In this document: positions 1 to 10,100 of the stretch, in pieces | Layout of the letters: every line of letters begins with the position of its first letter | Position numbering within the stretch: the stretch's first letter is position 1 | Source of the DNA: Gammaproteobacteria bacterium RIFCSPHIGHO2_12_FULL_35_23 | Lineage (GTDB): Bacteria; Pseudomonadota; Gammaproteobacteria; UBA12402 | NCBI GenBank assembly: GCA_001801465.1 | Contig: MGXT01000019.1 | Location: forward strand, 85,942 to 149,941 | Reading direction: 5' to 3' | DNA: 64,000 nucleotides | The notes under the pieces: generated by a model | What the model was told of the DNA's origin: nothing | Database searches by the model: none | The model's input: only the letters and a program-made list of their open reading frames with translations | Translations under genes and position numbers: made by a program

Positions 1-109
1 ATTTAAAAATAAGTTACCACTTTATGCACCGCTTGCTTGTATTCATAATGTTCATGTTTTACATGATGTTTGTGAGCAACTGCGAAATTGCATTATCAGT
101 TGTGCTTAA
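1..109 (+). CDS. 3' end of an unidentified protein (partial)
   Basis: An open frame enters from the left edge in frame 2 and stops with TAA at 107-109, giving 35 residues that end in ..LRNCIISCA. Of the possible frames it reads most like protein (mixed hydrophobic and charged residues, several His and Cys), but no family can be recognised from the tail alone. It ends 4 bases before the stop of the gene on the opposite strand, so the two are convergent. The start and most of the gene lie outside the window. Confidence 0.4.
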   Translation, partial: FKNKLPLYAPLACIHNVHVLHDVCEQLRNCIISCA

Positions 110-113
110 AAAG

Positions 114-1625
114 TTAAGCTAATGATAGCAGACCTGAGCATATATGACGAAGTTGGTCTAAGTCATAAATTCTTTGTAATATGCTATTAAAAATTTCTTC
201 ATTAGTTGTGACATAAGTATAAGTAAGAAATGGATTGCTATAAGTTGAACTAATTACAAAATCTTTAGTGCTCAGCTCTTCACGTAAGGTAATATTTTGT
301 GTTACTAGATAATCTTTTAAAACTTTAAGCAAAGGAATAAAGTTAATATAAGTTTTAGATCTAAATAAGCCAGTTTTGTGTTTAAGCATTCTGATAGATA
401 AAGTGAGTAACTGAGAAAATTTTTCTCCTGCTCGAGGTCCGATTAAAGCATTTTTATTCATAGTATCAGCCAAATAATTTAACCAGTAAGCTTTGCCTTT
501 AGAAGATTGATCTGAAACCTCTCTGACGGCTCGTTTTAAATAGCCGATTAACAAACTTTTTGCAAATTCAATAGAACTAGGAAAAGTTTTTAATACTTCT
601 AAAATTGGCGCTAATTCTTTTTCTAATTCAGTTTGAATAGGCGCTGCAAAATGCTGACCGCATAATATTTTACATAAGAGTATTGCATAAAAATGTTGTT
701 CTTCTGGTTTTTGAGTTTCATTTAATAATTTTTTAAAGAAAGCAATATTTTTGGTGATAGCTTTATCGCTGATGGTATAAAAATAAATTATTTTATCTAA
801 GGTAATGCGAATAAAAAATATTTTAAAACGTCTTTCGGCTGATTTAATCGCTGTTCTAGAAACTTCTTCTGACTCTTTTCTATCGTCTAAAAAATAAGTT
901 TGCGTGTGACTTAAGTGATCTCGTTGGAAAGCGAATAAGCCTGCAGGTGTTCGCGGAGTGCTTGGATTATTCAAAATAATAGCGGTGTCTAAAGTGTGTG
1001 CATGGTAAGTAAAAAAACGAGTTTGTCTCAAAAAAATCTGTGGATCATCATCTAAAAAAGCTTGGATTAAGCTGAGTGGAACAGGGTGGGGAGTTGCTTC
1101 GTGTGTAAAAAAAATATTTCTCTCAGGAAAAAAGGGGTGTAGTTTAACGGCTAGAGTTAGCTCTAATAAAAATCGTTGATAAAAGGATAAGCTATAATAA
1201 AGTTGATTATAAAGTTGTGGAAAAAAAAGGTGGATTCCCGCATATTCACCAACAGCGAAAGAAAAAGATTTTTGGTGTTCTATTGCTGGTAAAGTTCTTT
1301 CCATTATAAAAGCTGTTAGATAGCGTCCTGGATCAGCATCTAGCATTCTTGTTTGAGCAGTGAGTTGAGTCAGTGCAGTTTCTTGATAAGCGCTAAGATG
1401 GGCCCTATCCATGGTGCGCCTGTAAAGAGAGGTGGGACTGCTAATCTGTGCTAAAGTAGAAACACCTTCTTCTGGGCAATATAAAATTAATAGCCTTGCT
1501 TCACTAATCTGTTCAAAGCCGATTGCAAAAGCAGAGGGATGAAATATTGCTCTTCGGCCCAAGGCAGATTCTTGGTGGATAGCGGTTTGAATTATTTCTA
1601 ATACGGCGTTGTCCAAGAAAGGCAT
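114..1625 (-). CDS. Hypothetical protein, 503 aa
   Basis: A long uninterrupted frame of 503 codons begins with ATG (residues MPFLDNAVLE) and ends close to the convergent gene on its right-hand side in transcription. I recognise no domain, signal peptide or membrane segment. It looks like a soluble protein, rich in Leu, Phe, Thr and His, with several helix-prone stretches. The MPF.. start resembles that of the kinase-like gene at 13896, but the sequences do not otherwise look alike. Large orphan genes like this are common among candidate secreted effectors in Legionellales. That role is only inferred from context; no secretion signal was identified. Confidence 0.65.
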   Translation of the reverse strand: MPFLDNAVLEIIQTAIHQESALGRRAIFHPSAFAIGFEQISEARLLILYCPEEGVSTLAQISSPTSLYRRTMDRAHLSAYQETALTQLTAQTRMLDADPGRYLTAFIMERTLPAIEHQKSFSFAVGEYAGIHLFFPQLYNQLYYSLSFYQRFLLELTLAVKLHPFFPERNIFFTHEATPHPVPLSLIQAFLDDDPQIFLRQTRFFTYHAHTLDTAIILNNPSTPRTPAGLFAFQRDHLSHTQTYFLDDRKESEEVSRTAIKSAERRFKIFFIRITLDKIIYFYTISDKAITKNIAFFKKLLNETQKPEEQHFYAILLCKILCGQHFAAPIQTELEKELAPILEVLKTFPSSIEFAKSLLIGYLKRAVREVSDQSSKGKAYWLNYLADTMNKNALIGPRAGEKFSQLLTLSIRMLKHKTGLFRSKTYINFIPLLKVLKDYLVTQNITLREELSTKDFVISSTYSNPFLTYTYVTTNEEIFNSILQRIYDLDQLRHICSGLLSLA

Positions 1626-1726
1626 AACTTATCACTATTATTATCGTTAAAAAGGTATTTTATGCTTTAGACAAAAATTTTCCAAACATTTGCTTTTTTA
1701 ATTTAAAAGTGCGCGCTAATGCTAAG

Positions 1727-1754
1727 TTGCATGTAGGTAAAAAATCATTATACT
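1727..1754 (+). promoter_or_regulatory. Predicted sigma-70 promoter of gltX
   Basis: TTGCAT (1727-1732) and TATACT (1749-1754) are separated by 16 bases, about 80 bases before the gltX ATG. Transcription would start near 1761. There a 7-bp inverted repeat (TTGATTT at 1760-1766, AAATCAA at 1774-1780) could form a small hairpin at the 5' end of the message. Confidence 0.45.
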
Positions 1755-1834
1755 TGCTATTGATTTCTATGAAAAATCAAAGAATTGGCTAAATAAAATG
1801 CGATGTATTAGCTATTTCTGCAAGAAGGATAATT

Positions 1835-3241
1835 ATGACTGTTAGATCACGTTTTGCCCCCAGTCCTACTGGTTATTTGCACATAGGTGGGGCAAGAACA
1901 GCCTTGTTTAGTTGGCTTTACGCACGCCGTTATGGCGGTAAATTTATTTTACGAATTGAAGATACTGATTTAGAGCGCTCTACGCCTGAGGCTGTACAGG
2001 CGATTTTAGAAGGCATGAATTGGTTAGGGCTAAATTATGATGAGGGCCCGTTTTATCAAACTAACCGATTTGCTAGGTATCAGGAGGTAGCTGAGGAATT
2101 GGTGAGAGCAGGTAAAGCTTATCGCTGTTATTGTAGTAAGGAGCGTTTAGAAAAGTTACGAGAAGAGCAATTAGCGAATAAACAAAAACCTAAATATGAT
2201 GGTCGTTGCCGAGAATTAACAGAAATTCAGACAGGGCCTTCTGTCATACGATTTAAAAATCCAACCCAAGGTGAGGTAGCATTCGAAGATTTAGTTTGTG
2301 GCAGAATAGTGGTCAATAATGCTGAATTAGATGATTTAATTTTGGTACGAAGCGATGATTCACCTACTTATAATTTTTGTGTGGTAGTTGATGATATAGA
2401 TATGAAAATTACGCATGTCATCAGAGGGACTGATCATATTAATAATACTCCTCGGCAAATTAATTTATTTAATGCCTTAGTAGCTAAAACACCACATTAT
2501 ATTCATGTACCAATGATTTTAGGCGAGGATGGTAAAAAGCTTTCTAAGCGCCATGGCTCAGTAAGTGTTATGCAATATCGTGATGAAGGATTTTTACCCC
2601 AAGCAGTGCTTAATTATTTGGTGCGCCTAGGTTGGTCACACGGGGACCAGGAAATTTTTGGCTTAGCAGAAATGATTGAGTTATTTGATGCAAAAAATAT
2701 AAGTAAATCGGCGGCAACCTTTAACTTAAGTAAGCTACTATGGATTAATCAGCATTATTTAAAGACTTTGCCAATTGAGGAGCTGCTTAAGCAGCTGTCC
2801 TACCATATTCATCAACAAAAGCTAGATATTAGCCGTGGACCTGATTTTGCTAAAGTAGTGAACGTGCTTAAAGATAGGGTTAAAACTTTATCTGAATTGG
2901 TTTCCTCAAGTCGTTGTTTTTATGAGAATATTGTTTTAGGGGGTGAAGCTGCCCAAAAAAATCTTAAACCTGGCGCCATAGAAGCTTTAACCAGAATAAA
3001 AACTGGTTTTGAACGTATAACCGATTGGAATGAAGAATCTTTGCACAATGTGCTTACAGCTACAGCTGAGATATTGGATTTAAAAATGGGGAAAGTGGCT
3101 CAGCCGGTTAGGATTGCGGTAACGGGTAGTTTGGCTTCCCCACCTTTAGGAATAACTTTAGAGCTAATTGGCAAAGAGCGGGTATTGCAACGTCTAGAGC
3201 AGGCCTTATTATATTGCCAAGCAGCCGCACAAGAAGTATAA
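1835..3241 (+). CDS. gltX: Glutamyl-tRNA synthetase
   Basis: This is a class I aminoacyl-tRNA synthetase that charges tRNA-Glu with glutamate in the cytoplasm. The Rossmann-fold nucleotide-binding part starts at once with FAPSPTGYLHIGG (HIGH-type motif at residues 16-19), and the KMSKS-type loop is KLSKR at 235-239. The length of 468 residues is normal for bacterial GltX. The ATG is preceded by AAGAAGGA, a good ribosome binding site. A cysteine-rich pair (YCYC, residues 98-101) lies where many GltX proteins have zinc ligands or their relics. The gene stands alone on this strand, and tRNA-Glu, its own substrate, lies only about 200 bases downstream behind a separate promoter. Confidence 0.97.
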   Translation: MTVRSRFAPSPTGYLHIGGARTALFSWLYARRYGGKFILRIEDTDLERSTPEAVQAILEGMNWLGLNYDEGPFYQTNRFARYQEVAEELVRAGKAYRCYCSKERLEKLREEQLANKQKPKYDGRCRELTEIQTGPSVIRFKNPTQGEVAFEDLVCGRIVVNNAELDDLILVRSDDSPTYNFCVVVDDIDMKITHVIRGTDHINNTPRQINLFNALVAKTPHYIHVPMILGEDGKKLSKRHGSVSVMQYRDEGFLPQAVLNYLVRLGWSHGDQEIFGLAEMIELFDAKNISKSAATFNLSKLLWINQHYLKTLPIEELLKQLSYHIHQQKLDISRGPDFAKVVNVLKDRVKTLSELVSSSRCFYENIVLGGEAAQKNLKPGAIEALTRIKTGFERITDWNEESLHNVLTATAEILDLKMGKVAQPVRIAVTGSLASPPLGITLELIGKERVLQRLEQALLYCQAAAQEV

Positions 3242-3298
3242 AATAACAATAGGTTGCTGATTGATTTTGATTTTCTTCGTAAATCTAAGAGAAATCTA

Positions 3299-3327
3299 TT
3301 GACCTATCTGGTACTTCTTTTTACAAT
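3299..3327 (+). promoter_or_regulatory. Strong sigma-70 promoter of the tRNA-Ala/tRNA-Glu unit
   Basis: TTGACC (3299-3304) and TACAAT (3322-3327) are separated by exactly 17 bases, and the first tRNA begins 14 bases after the -10 element. The GC-rich stretch GCGCAGC just after the -10 resembles the discriminator of stable-RNA promoters under stringent control. That regulation is an inference from the sequence pattern. Confidence 0.7.
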
Positions 3328-3341
3328 GCGCAGCTCAGTCT

Positions 3342-3414
<73 letters not shown>

Positions 3415-3439
3415 CATGAAAAATAGACTTTATGTAAGG

Positions 3440-3515
3440 GTCCCCGTCGTCTAGAGGCCTAGGACATTACCCTTTCACGGTAGCAACACGGGTTCGAATC
3501 CCGTCGGGGACGCCA
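3440..3515 (+). tRNA. tRNA-Glu (anticodon TTC)
   Basis: Acceptor arm GTCCCCG pairs with CGGGGAC. The anticodon loop CTTTCAC carries TTC, and the T arm contains GGGTTCGAATCCC. The discriminator is G (3512) and CCA is encoded (3513-3515). It lies 25 bases after tRNA-Ala and probably shares its transcript. A degenerate copy of this tRNA lies at 11434-11501, so this gene marks the left border of an accessory island. The sequence GCCATTA is found at both junctions. Confidence 0.97.
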
Positions 3516-3697
3516 TTAATTTGACTAAATCATGGATTTCTGTTCATTTCTATCCATTAGACATAAAAACTTATCGCTATGAATATTACCTATTTTTGTC
3601 TAGTAGGTTTTCAAAAAGATTTTTATTAAGTACATATTGCGCAACTTCCTGTTTAAAGCAGATAGGGTGAGGGATGGTTCCATAAATTTTTATCAAT

Positions 3698-4165
3698 TTA
3701 AAAAAATTTTATTTCTTTAGGATTATATAGCATAGAATCGTACGAGAAATAATAATGTAAAATGTTATTTTCATACCAACAAGTTAATTTTATTTTATGT
3801 GGAAATTTATTTTTATTAGAGATGAAATCAAAAAAACTAATCGGAACCCCATGAAGTTGAATAGCGTTATCAAAGCCTAAAAATATTTTTGAATTATCAA
3901 TTAAATATCTTCCTAAATAGTTAAATCCAAAAGAAACATTTGTATTCATAAGTCGTTTTAATTTGTTTTCTCTTATATATGAATAGCCAATGCCATTTCT
4001 TGGAGATTCTCTGATACTTTCTTTTGTTTTAATCATTGCTTGTAAGTAGTCAGAGTCATTTTTTGTAAAAAACAAAGGATATATAGCTGTAAACCAACCA
4101 AGTGCACTAGATATATCTAGATTGACTGTAAAATCTTGGCGTTCATGGCTCTCAACTTCAATCAA
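3698..4165 (-). pseudogene. C-terminal fragment of an NRPS epimerization/condensation domain
   Basis: The 155 residues contain hallmarks of the last third of NRPS epimerization (or condensation) domains: an ESHERQ segment in the place of the EGHGRE motif, ALGWFTAIYPL matching the VGWFTS-P core, RNGIGYSYIRE matching the K-GIGYG-LR core, and GFNYLGRY matching the FNYLGQ core. The upstream two thirds of the domain, with the HHxxxDG catalytic motif, and all adenylation and carrier domains are absent. The frame opens only from a stop at 4220-4222 and has no ATG (TTG at 4165). It points away from the LanM remnant and overlaps the first codons of that frame. I read it as a relic of a nonribosomal peptide synthetase. 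Confidence 0.7.
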
Positions 4166-6126
4166 GATTTTTTCAAGGTTAGTAAATTGGCAGCCAGTTT
4201 CATCCAGAGGAAGGGTTGGTCATTATTAATGCTGGAACTGATGAGATGTGTATTGAAAGACAAAAAACATTGTTCAGTATGCAAAATAATTTATCAAAAT
4301 TTAAAAATAAATATGTGGGATCTCGTCAATATCATTCTATTTTTTTTGCAAGGGTTTGAAGATTGTTATCACGTTTTTTTAAAACATAGTAAACACTTAA
4401 AAAGTGAGAATTCTCCACTTAGTGCTTTTAAAAAAGTAGAAACTCGAGTTTTATTTAAGCCTACTACTGAATATTCTCGTTTGCTAATAGAGTCCTTTCA
4501 TCCCCAATTATTATATTCAGCTAAGGCGTTTAGAAAACATTTTGATTGGCTTTGTGAGACAAGAAAAGACAATCATGATTTTGATAATTATTCAAATGTC
4601 ATTTCATCAGAGACAGATGATTTATTATCTTTAGACATTCTATTATTTTTTCATTGCTCAAATGAAAAATGGATTCGTAACTCAAAAGGACAAGTAGTCT
4701 ATCGTAAACTTGCCTTAAGTGGCTATGAAGCTTTATTTAAGCAAGTTGAGCGTTTAAGCAAAAAAGATCTTCTTATACAAAAAAATATTATTAAGCAGAG
4801 TCTTTTTTCAGCTTTGCATAGTTTAAAGAAAGAAAAAGCCCGTAAAATTGATAAAATTAAGCTTTTGCCAGTTTCAAGGAAACTAAAGAATAATCAAGGT
4901 AATAAAAAAATACTCAATAAAGTAACTGAAATTTTAGACTATATGCTTCTTTTTAGATTAAAAGATAATGAACTTTCTTATTGGAGCTATTTATCGCCTG
5001 CTGGATTAACTGATTGGTCTTTAAATTTTACTTTCCTTGAAGCATATAATGGGTTGCTGGACATTGTACTGGTTTATGCCTATGCTTTTTCCTACACCAG
5101 TAAAAAAGTATATAAAGAAATTGTGATTAATTTTGTTACTAAACTGGACATTATTCTTGATACCCTTAAGCTTAAATGTTCATTAGAATTTTATTCTGGT
5201 CTCGGTACTTTTATTTTCTTTATTTATCAGTTGAATCAATTAAATTTTATTTCTAATAGCTCTACTTTAATATCAAAAGTAACTAATCATTTCAAAAAAA
5301 CATTTAATCCAGAAGATTATCCACTTTTTGATATTATTGATGGGACTGCAGGATACTTGGCTGCATTATTAGTAACAAGGTCACTAATAGATACTAAGGT
5401 ATTTACAATACAATCTAAGCAGTGTATTGCTCATCTTATGAAAATTTATCCGGATCCTAGAGTAATGCCAGAAAATGAAAATAACCATAGACATAAAGGA
5501 AGGACTATTATCGGTTTTGCCCATGGTTTGATTGGTGTTATATATGTAATGGCGCATTATGTAAAGACTACTAATGATCAATCAGTAGTGCCTTGGATTG
5601 AAAAGACTCTTTTAGTAATTCAGTCTGCTTGGAATAAAAAAGAAAAGAACTGGGCCGATGCCATACCAACGGAGATTGATCACTCTAAAGTATTTAATTT
5701 AGAATTTTCATCTTCTTGGTGTTATGGTAGAATTGGACAAGGTATTTGTAGTTGGGGTTACTCGAGACCTATTTAAAAGAGAAGGTTGAAAGAGAGTGTC
5801 ATACATGTCTTCAAGAAATAATGAAATCAGAAATGAATGGGGTGACTAATTTATGCCATGGCGATATGGGCATGCTTGATTTTTTACTAATGGCAGAGCA
5901 AAAAGGTTTAATAACGCTTGGCTATATAAAACAACAATTTGAAAAAATAATATTAACCCGTTTAAATAATTTGAATGAACTTCAAACTAATCATATAGGC
6001 TGTATATTTATTCCTGGTATTATGACTGGATTAAGTGGTGTTGCTTATCAATTAATGCGTATAGTCAAGCCTAATCAGCCCCCTTCTTTATTATCATTAG
6101 GATTTTTTAAACAAGGTGCTTTATGA
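4136..6126 (+). pseudogene. Class II lanthionine synthetase (LanM), N-terminally truncated and frameshifted
   Basis: LanM enzymes dehydrate Ser/Thr in a precursor peptide and add Cys thiols to form lanthionine rings. The first 546 codons hold the end of the dehydratase domain (GFEDCY near residue 73, RVLFKPTTEY at 104-113, ETDD..LDI near 160-168), then a cyclase (LanC) domain from about 290 with GFAHG near 459 and the zinc motif WCYG (Cys529). The frame stops at 5776. The rest of LanC, with the Cys-His zinc pair NLCHGD, continues in another frame from 5752 to 6126. Restoring one G in the run at 5754-5757 would join them in the order SWGLLETY. The N-terminal third of a typical LanM, with the kinase-like catalytic residues, is missing. 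The stop overlaps the adaptor start as ATGA. No precursor peptide gene is visible. Confidence 0.75.
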
Positions 6127-7184
6127 ATATTAAAAAACAGATTGTTTTTCTCATTGTTGGCATTATTTGTGTCGTTTTTATTATAGGAATTTTTAAATAC
6201 CATCATTCATCCGTGCAAAGCACTTTTGAACAACAAGCGGTGGTTGTTTCAACTATTTCTGCAAAAAAAATAGAGGCAACTCAAATCTTCTCATTTATTG
6301 GCTCAATAAAAGCAGAAAAAGCCATTAATATAACGACAGAAACCAACGGCATTATTCAGTCAATTAATTTTAACTCAGGTCAGCTTGTTTCAAAAGGGCA
6401 GTTGCTCATTGTTCTACAGCATGATAATCAAGGCGCTGCTCTAGAAAAAGCTACTGCCGAATATGGCGATATTCAAGATCAGTATCATCGAAGCCGTCAA
6501 TTATATGCGATGAGGATTGTCTCTCAGGCTGCCATTGTGGAGATTAAATTTAAATTAAAAGAAGCAAAGGCTAATCTAGATCAAGCCAAAGCAGCGTATG
6601 ATCGTTGCTTTATTAAAGCACCTTTTTCTGGTGAATTAGGCATTTCACAAGTAAGTCCAGGTGAATATATAACGGCTGGTCAAACTATTGTTAATTTACA
6701 ATCAGTGCCGGCCATTTATGTAGATTTTAGCGTGCCTGAAGCAGTCGTTGGTTTTTTAAATCAAAAAGCAATTATTAAAATTAAATCACAGGAAGGCGGA
6801 AAACCAATGCAGGCTACAATTGCTGCCATAGATTCTGATATTGATCTAAGCACACGGACACTTATGGTTCGAGCACGTATTTTAAATTCAAGTAGCTTAT
6901 TAAAGCCCGGTTCTTTTGTAACAGTGAATATCACTATTCCTTCTGATCAGCAAGTCTTAGTAATTCCTAGTATTGCAGTAGATTATGAACCTTATGGTGC
7001 TTCTATTTATGTAGTTCAAAATAACCATGCGAAATTGCGTTACATTCAAATTAGTGGCATGCATGCGGATCAGGTTATAATAAAATCGGGGTTAAAAGCG
7101 GGTGAGAAAATTGTAATAGCAGGACAAGATAAATTACATGATGGCGATTTGGTCACAATAAGTCCAAATGTAATTAAGGAATAA
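6123..7184 (+). CDS. RND/HlyD-type periplasmic adaptor (membrane fusion protein)
   Basis: A 353-residue protein with one N-terminal membrane segment (about residues 7-24), followed by the order typical of MexA/AcrA/MdtA adaptors: a first lipoyl half (GIIQSINFNSGQLVSKGQ), an alpha-helical hairpin of about 60 residues (ATAEYGDIQDQYHRSRQL..), a second lipoyl half (IKAPFSGELG), then a beta-barrel and membrane-proximal domain. It would link the inner-membrane pump encoded next to it to an outer-membrane channel, which is not encoded here. Its ATG overlaps the LanM stop (ATGA) and the pump starts 4 bases after its stop, so the three are very likely co-transcribed and translationally coupled. Unlike LanM it is intact. 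Confidence 0.9.
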   Translation: MNIKKQIVFLIVGIICVVFIIGIFKYHHSSVQSTFEQQAVVVSTISAKKIEATQIFSFIGSIKAEKAINITTETNGIIQSINFNSGQLVSKGQLLIVLQHDNQGAALEKATAEYGDIQDQYHRSRQLYAMRIVSQAAIVEIKFKLKEAKANLDQAKAAYDRCFIKAPFSGELGISQVSPGEYITAGQTIVNLQSVPAIYVDFSVPEAVVGFLNQKAIIKIKSQEGGKPMQATIAAIDSDIDLSTRTLMVRARILNSSSLLKPGSFVTVNITIPSDQQVLVIPSIAVDYEPYGASIYVVQNNHAKLRYIQISGMHADQVIIKSGLKAGEKIVIAGQDKLHDGDLVTISPNVIKE

Positions 7185-7188
7185 TACC

Positions 7189-10100
7189 ATGAAACTGCTT
7201 AATTTATTTATTAAAAAGGAAGTATTGTCAGTATCCATTGCACTTTTAATTGTTGTATTAGGTCTCTTTGCTCTTAAACAAATGCCTATTCGATTATTTC
7301 CTCAAATAACTTCGCCAATTATCTCTATTACCACTTCTTATCCTGGTGCTAGCGCAGAAGTTATAAAGAGCTTTGTCACTTCGCGATTAGAAAATGCTAT
7401 TGCTGGACTGCCTAATATTAGCTATATCACAGCGAGTAGTACAAATGGATCTAGTCAAATTGAAGTTTATCTATTACCCAATAGTGATGTGAATGCGGCA
7501 ATGGTACAAATTATGGAGAAAGTAAACGAACAGAGATCTAATCTTCCTACTGAAGTTAAAGATCCCTTGGTTGAAGAAGAAGCTGATGATAACCCAGCAA
7601 TGATTATTGCTTTCACGAGTAATCAAATGTCTCGAGTGCAAGTAGCAGAATATTTACGACGAGTGATTGAACCTGAATTTGAAATTGTTAATGGTGTTTC
7701 ATCAGCTGAAGTGATGGGCCGTCAATACGCTATTCGCATTAATCTTAATCCTAAGCTGCTATTAGCCTATGGGTTAACAGCAACCGATGTATTAAATGCG
7801 CTGAACCAGCAAAATGTGTTATCGCAAGCGGGCAGTTTAGAAGGAAATAATAACAACTTTGATTTAGAAGCAATGAGTCATTTTATTAATCCAGAAGAGT
7901 TTAATAATCTTTTAATTAAAGAAGTTAATAATAATATTATTCGCTTAAAGGATATTGGACAGGCAACTTTTACAGAAGAAGATAATAATATTAATGCATT
8001 TTATAATAATAATCCTGCTACTATGGTATTTATTAAGTTAATCCCGGGCGCTAATCCCTTAACTGTATCAAAATCAGTATTACAGACACTTGCAAAAATA
8101 AAGCAAAGCTTGCCTTACGATATGCAAACTACTGTAGTGCTTAATGAGGCGGATTATATTCATGAATCGATCAAAGAAGTATTACACTCGCTTTTTATTG
8201 CCTTTGTTATTATTTTATTTGTATTGGTATTCTTTTTAGGCTCATTTCGAGCCATGACTATTCCTCTGGTTACTATTCCCATTTCGCTGATCGGCGCATT
8301 CTTCTTAATGAATCTAATGGGCTTTTCTATTAATACGTTAAGTTTACTTGCTATGGTATTGGCTGTTGGATTAGTGGTAGATGATGCAATTGTAGTTGTT
8401 GAAAATATCTTTCGACATCTGCAAATGAAAAAAAGTAAACTTCAGGCGGTACTTGATGCAACACAAGAAGTTTTTGGCGCTATTATAGCAATGACATTAA
8501 CGTTAGCAGCAGTTTTTGCACCTATCTTTTTTATGGGCGGCATTACTGGCACATTATTTTCTGAGTTTGCTTTTGCGTTAGTAAGTGGTGTTTTAATCTC
8601 AGGCTTTATTGCTTTAACTTTAACCCCCATGATGTGTTCAAAGATCTTATCGGTAGAACTAGAAAATAGCCAATTGGCCCGTTTTTCAATTAGGATGATG
8701 ACCTATTTAGAAAACGGTTATCATCGGGCCTTAATCTTTATTTTTAAAAAACGAGCTGTAGCTATTATTAGTTGGGTATTTACAATAATAGGTTGTTTCT
8801 ATTTATACCATACTATCCCTCAAGAGTTGGCGCCCAAAGAAGATCAAGGTTTTTTAATGATTATGGGTAATGCCCCTGCCAACGCCAATCAAAATTATGT
8901 ACTGAGTTATCGTAATGCACTTGACCAAGTACTTTCGGGCTTACCAGGAGTGAGTAGTACACTTTTATTACAAGGGGTAACCGGGTTAAATGGTGTGATG
9001 GGATTTGCAATCTTAAAACCCTGGGGAGAAAGAGCAGTAACTGCTATGGCATTACAACCACAGTTACAAATGAGGTTAAGCCAGATTGCAGGAGTTAATG
9101 CTTATGCAATTATTCCAGGCGATTTACCCGGTAGTAGTGATACTTCTCTACAATTTGTGATTGTTTCAACAGCTGATTATAAAAAGCTCTATACAGTTGC
9201 TAAGCAATTTGAACAAACAGCGATGAAAAGCGGTCTATTTAGCTATTTAAATGATGACCTTAATTATAATCAACCTGAATTACAACTTGAGATCAATCGA
9301 AATGCTTTAGCTGCAATGAATGTTGACATGAATAGCATAGGAGATTCACTAGCGTTACTTACCGGAGAGCTTCAGTCGCAACAATTTACTTATTTTGGTC
9401 ATAGCTATGATGTAATTTTGAGTGCAAGCAAAGAATTTCGCCGCAATCCAGATCAATTAAATTTAATTTATGTAAGAAATAACGCTAATAATTTAGTACC
9501 CCTGTCTAGCCTAATTAAAACAAAAATTAGTATTGAACCTAGTAGTTTAAATGAATTTCAAAAACAAAATGCTATTACTATTAATGGGATGTTAGCACCA
9601 GGAAAAAGTTTATCAGAGGCAATTACTTATACACAAACATTGGCGACTCATCTTTTACCGCCTGATATGAGTTATGATTATTCTGGAGATGCACGCCAGT
9701 ATATGGAGGAGGGCGGTCGATTTGTACAAATTTTTTCTTTGTCATTAATTATCATATTTTTAATATTAGGTATTCAATTTAATAGCTTTAGAGATTCGTT
9801 ACTTATTTTATTAGGTAGTGTGCCCATGGCGCTTTTTGCAGCACTAATTCCTTTAAAGCTTGGTTTTGGTACGATTAATATTTATACCCAAATTGCTCTC
9901 TTAACTTTAGTAGGGTTAATTGCCAAACATGGTGTACTAATGACTAAATTTGCAAATCAATTAAAAGAAGAGGGAGCGGGTAAGATTATAGCTATTCAAA
10001 AAGCTGCATTAGTTCGTTTTAGACCCATTCTCATGACAACAGTAGCTATGGTTTTTGGAACTTTTCCTTTAGTATTTGCTAAAGGCGCAGGTTCTGTTAG

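Noticed and set aside
2781..2796. 16-bp palindrome AGCTGCTTAAGCAGCT inside gltX
   Set aside because: It falls in codons for ELLKQL, lies mid-gene and has no loop or partner signal, so it is most likely a by-product of codon use.
3516..3697. Possible lanthipeptide precursor gene upstream of LanM
   Set aside because: The only short plus-strand frames (16 codons each) lack a leader, a double-glycine site and a Cys/Ser/Thr-rich core.
8442..8630. Minus-strand open frame inside the RND permease gene
   Set aside because: It is a mirror of conserved membrane-segment codons and has no independent support.
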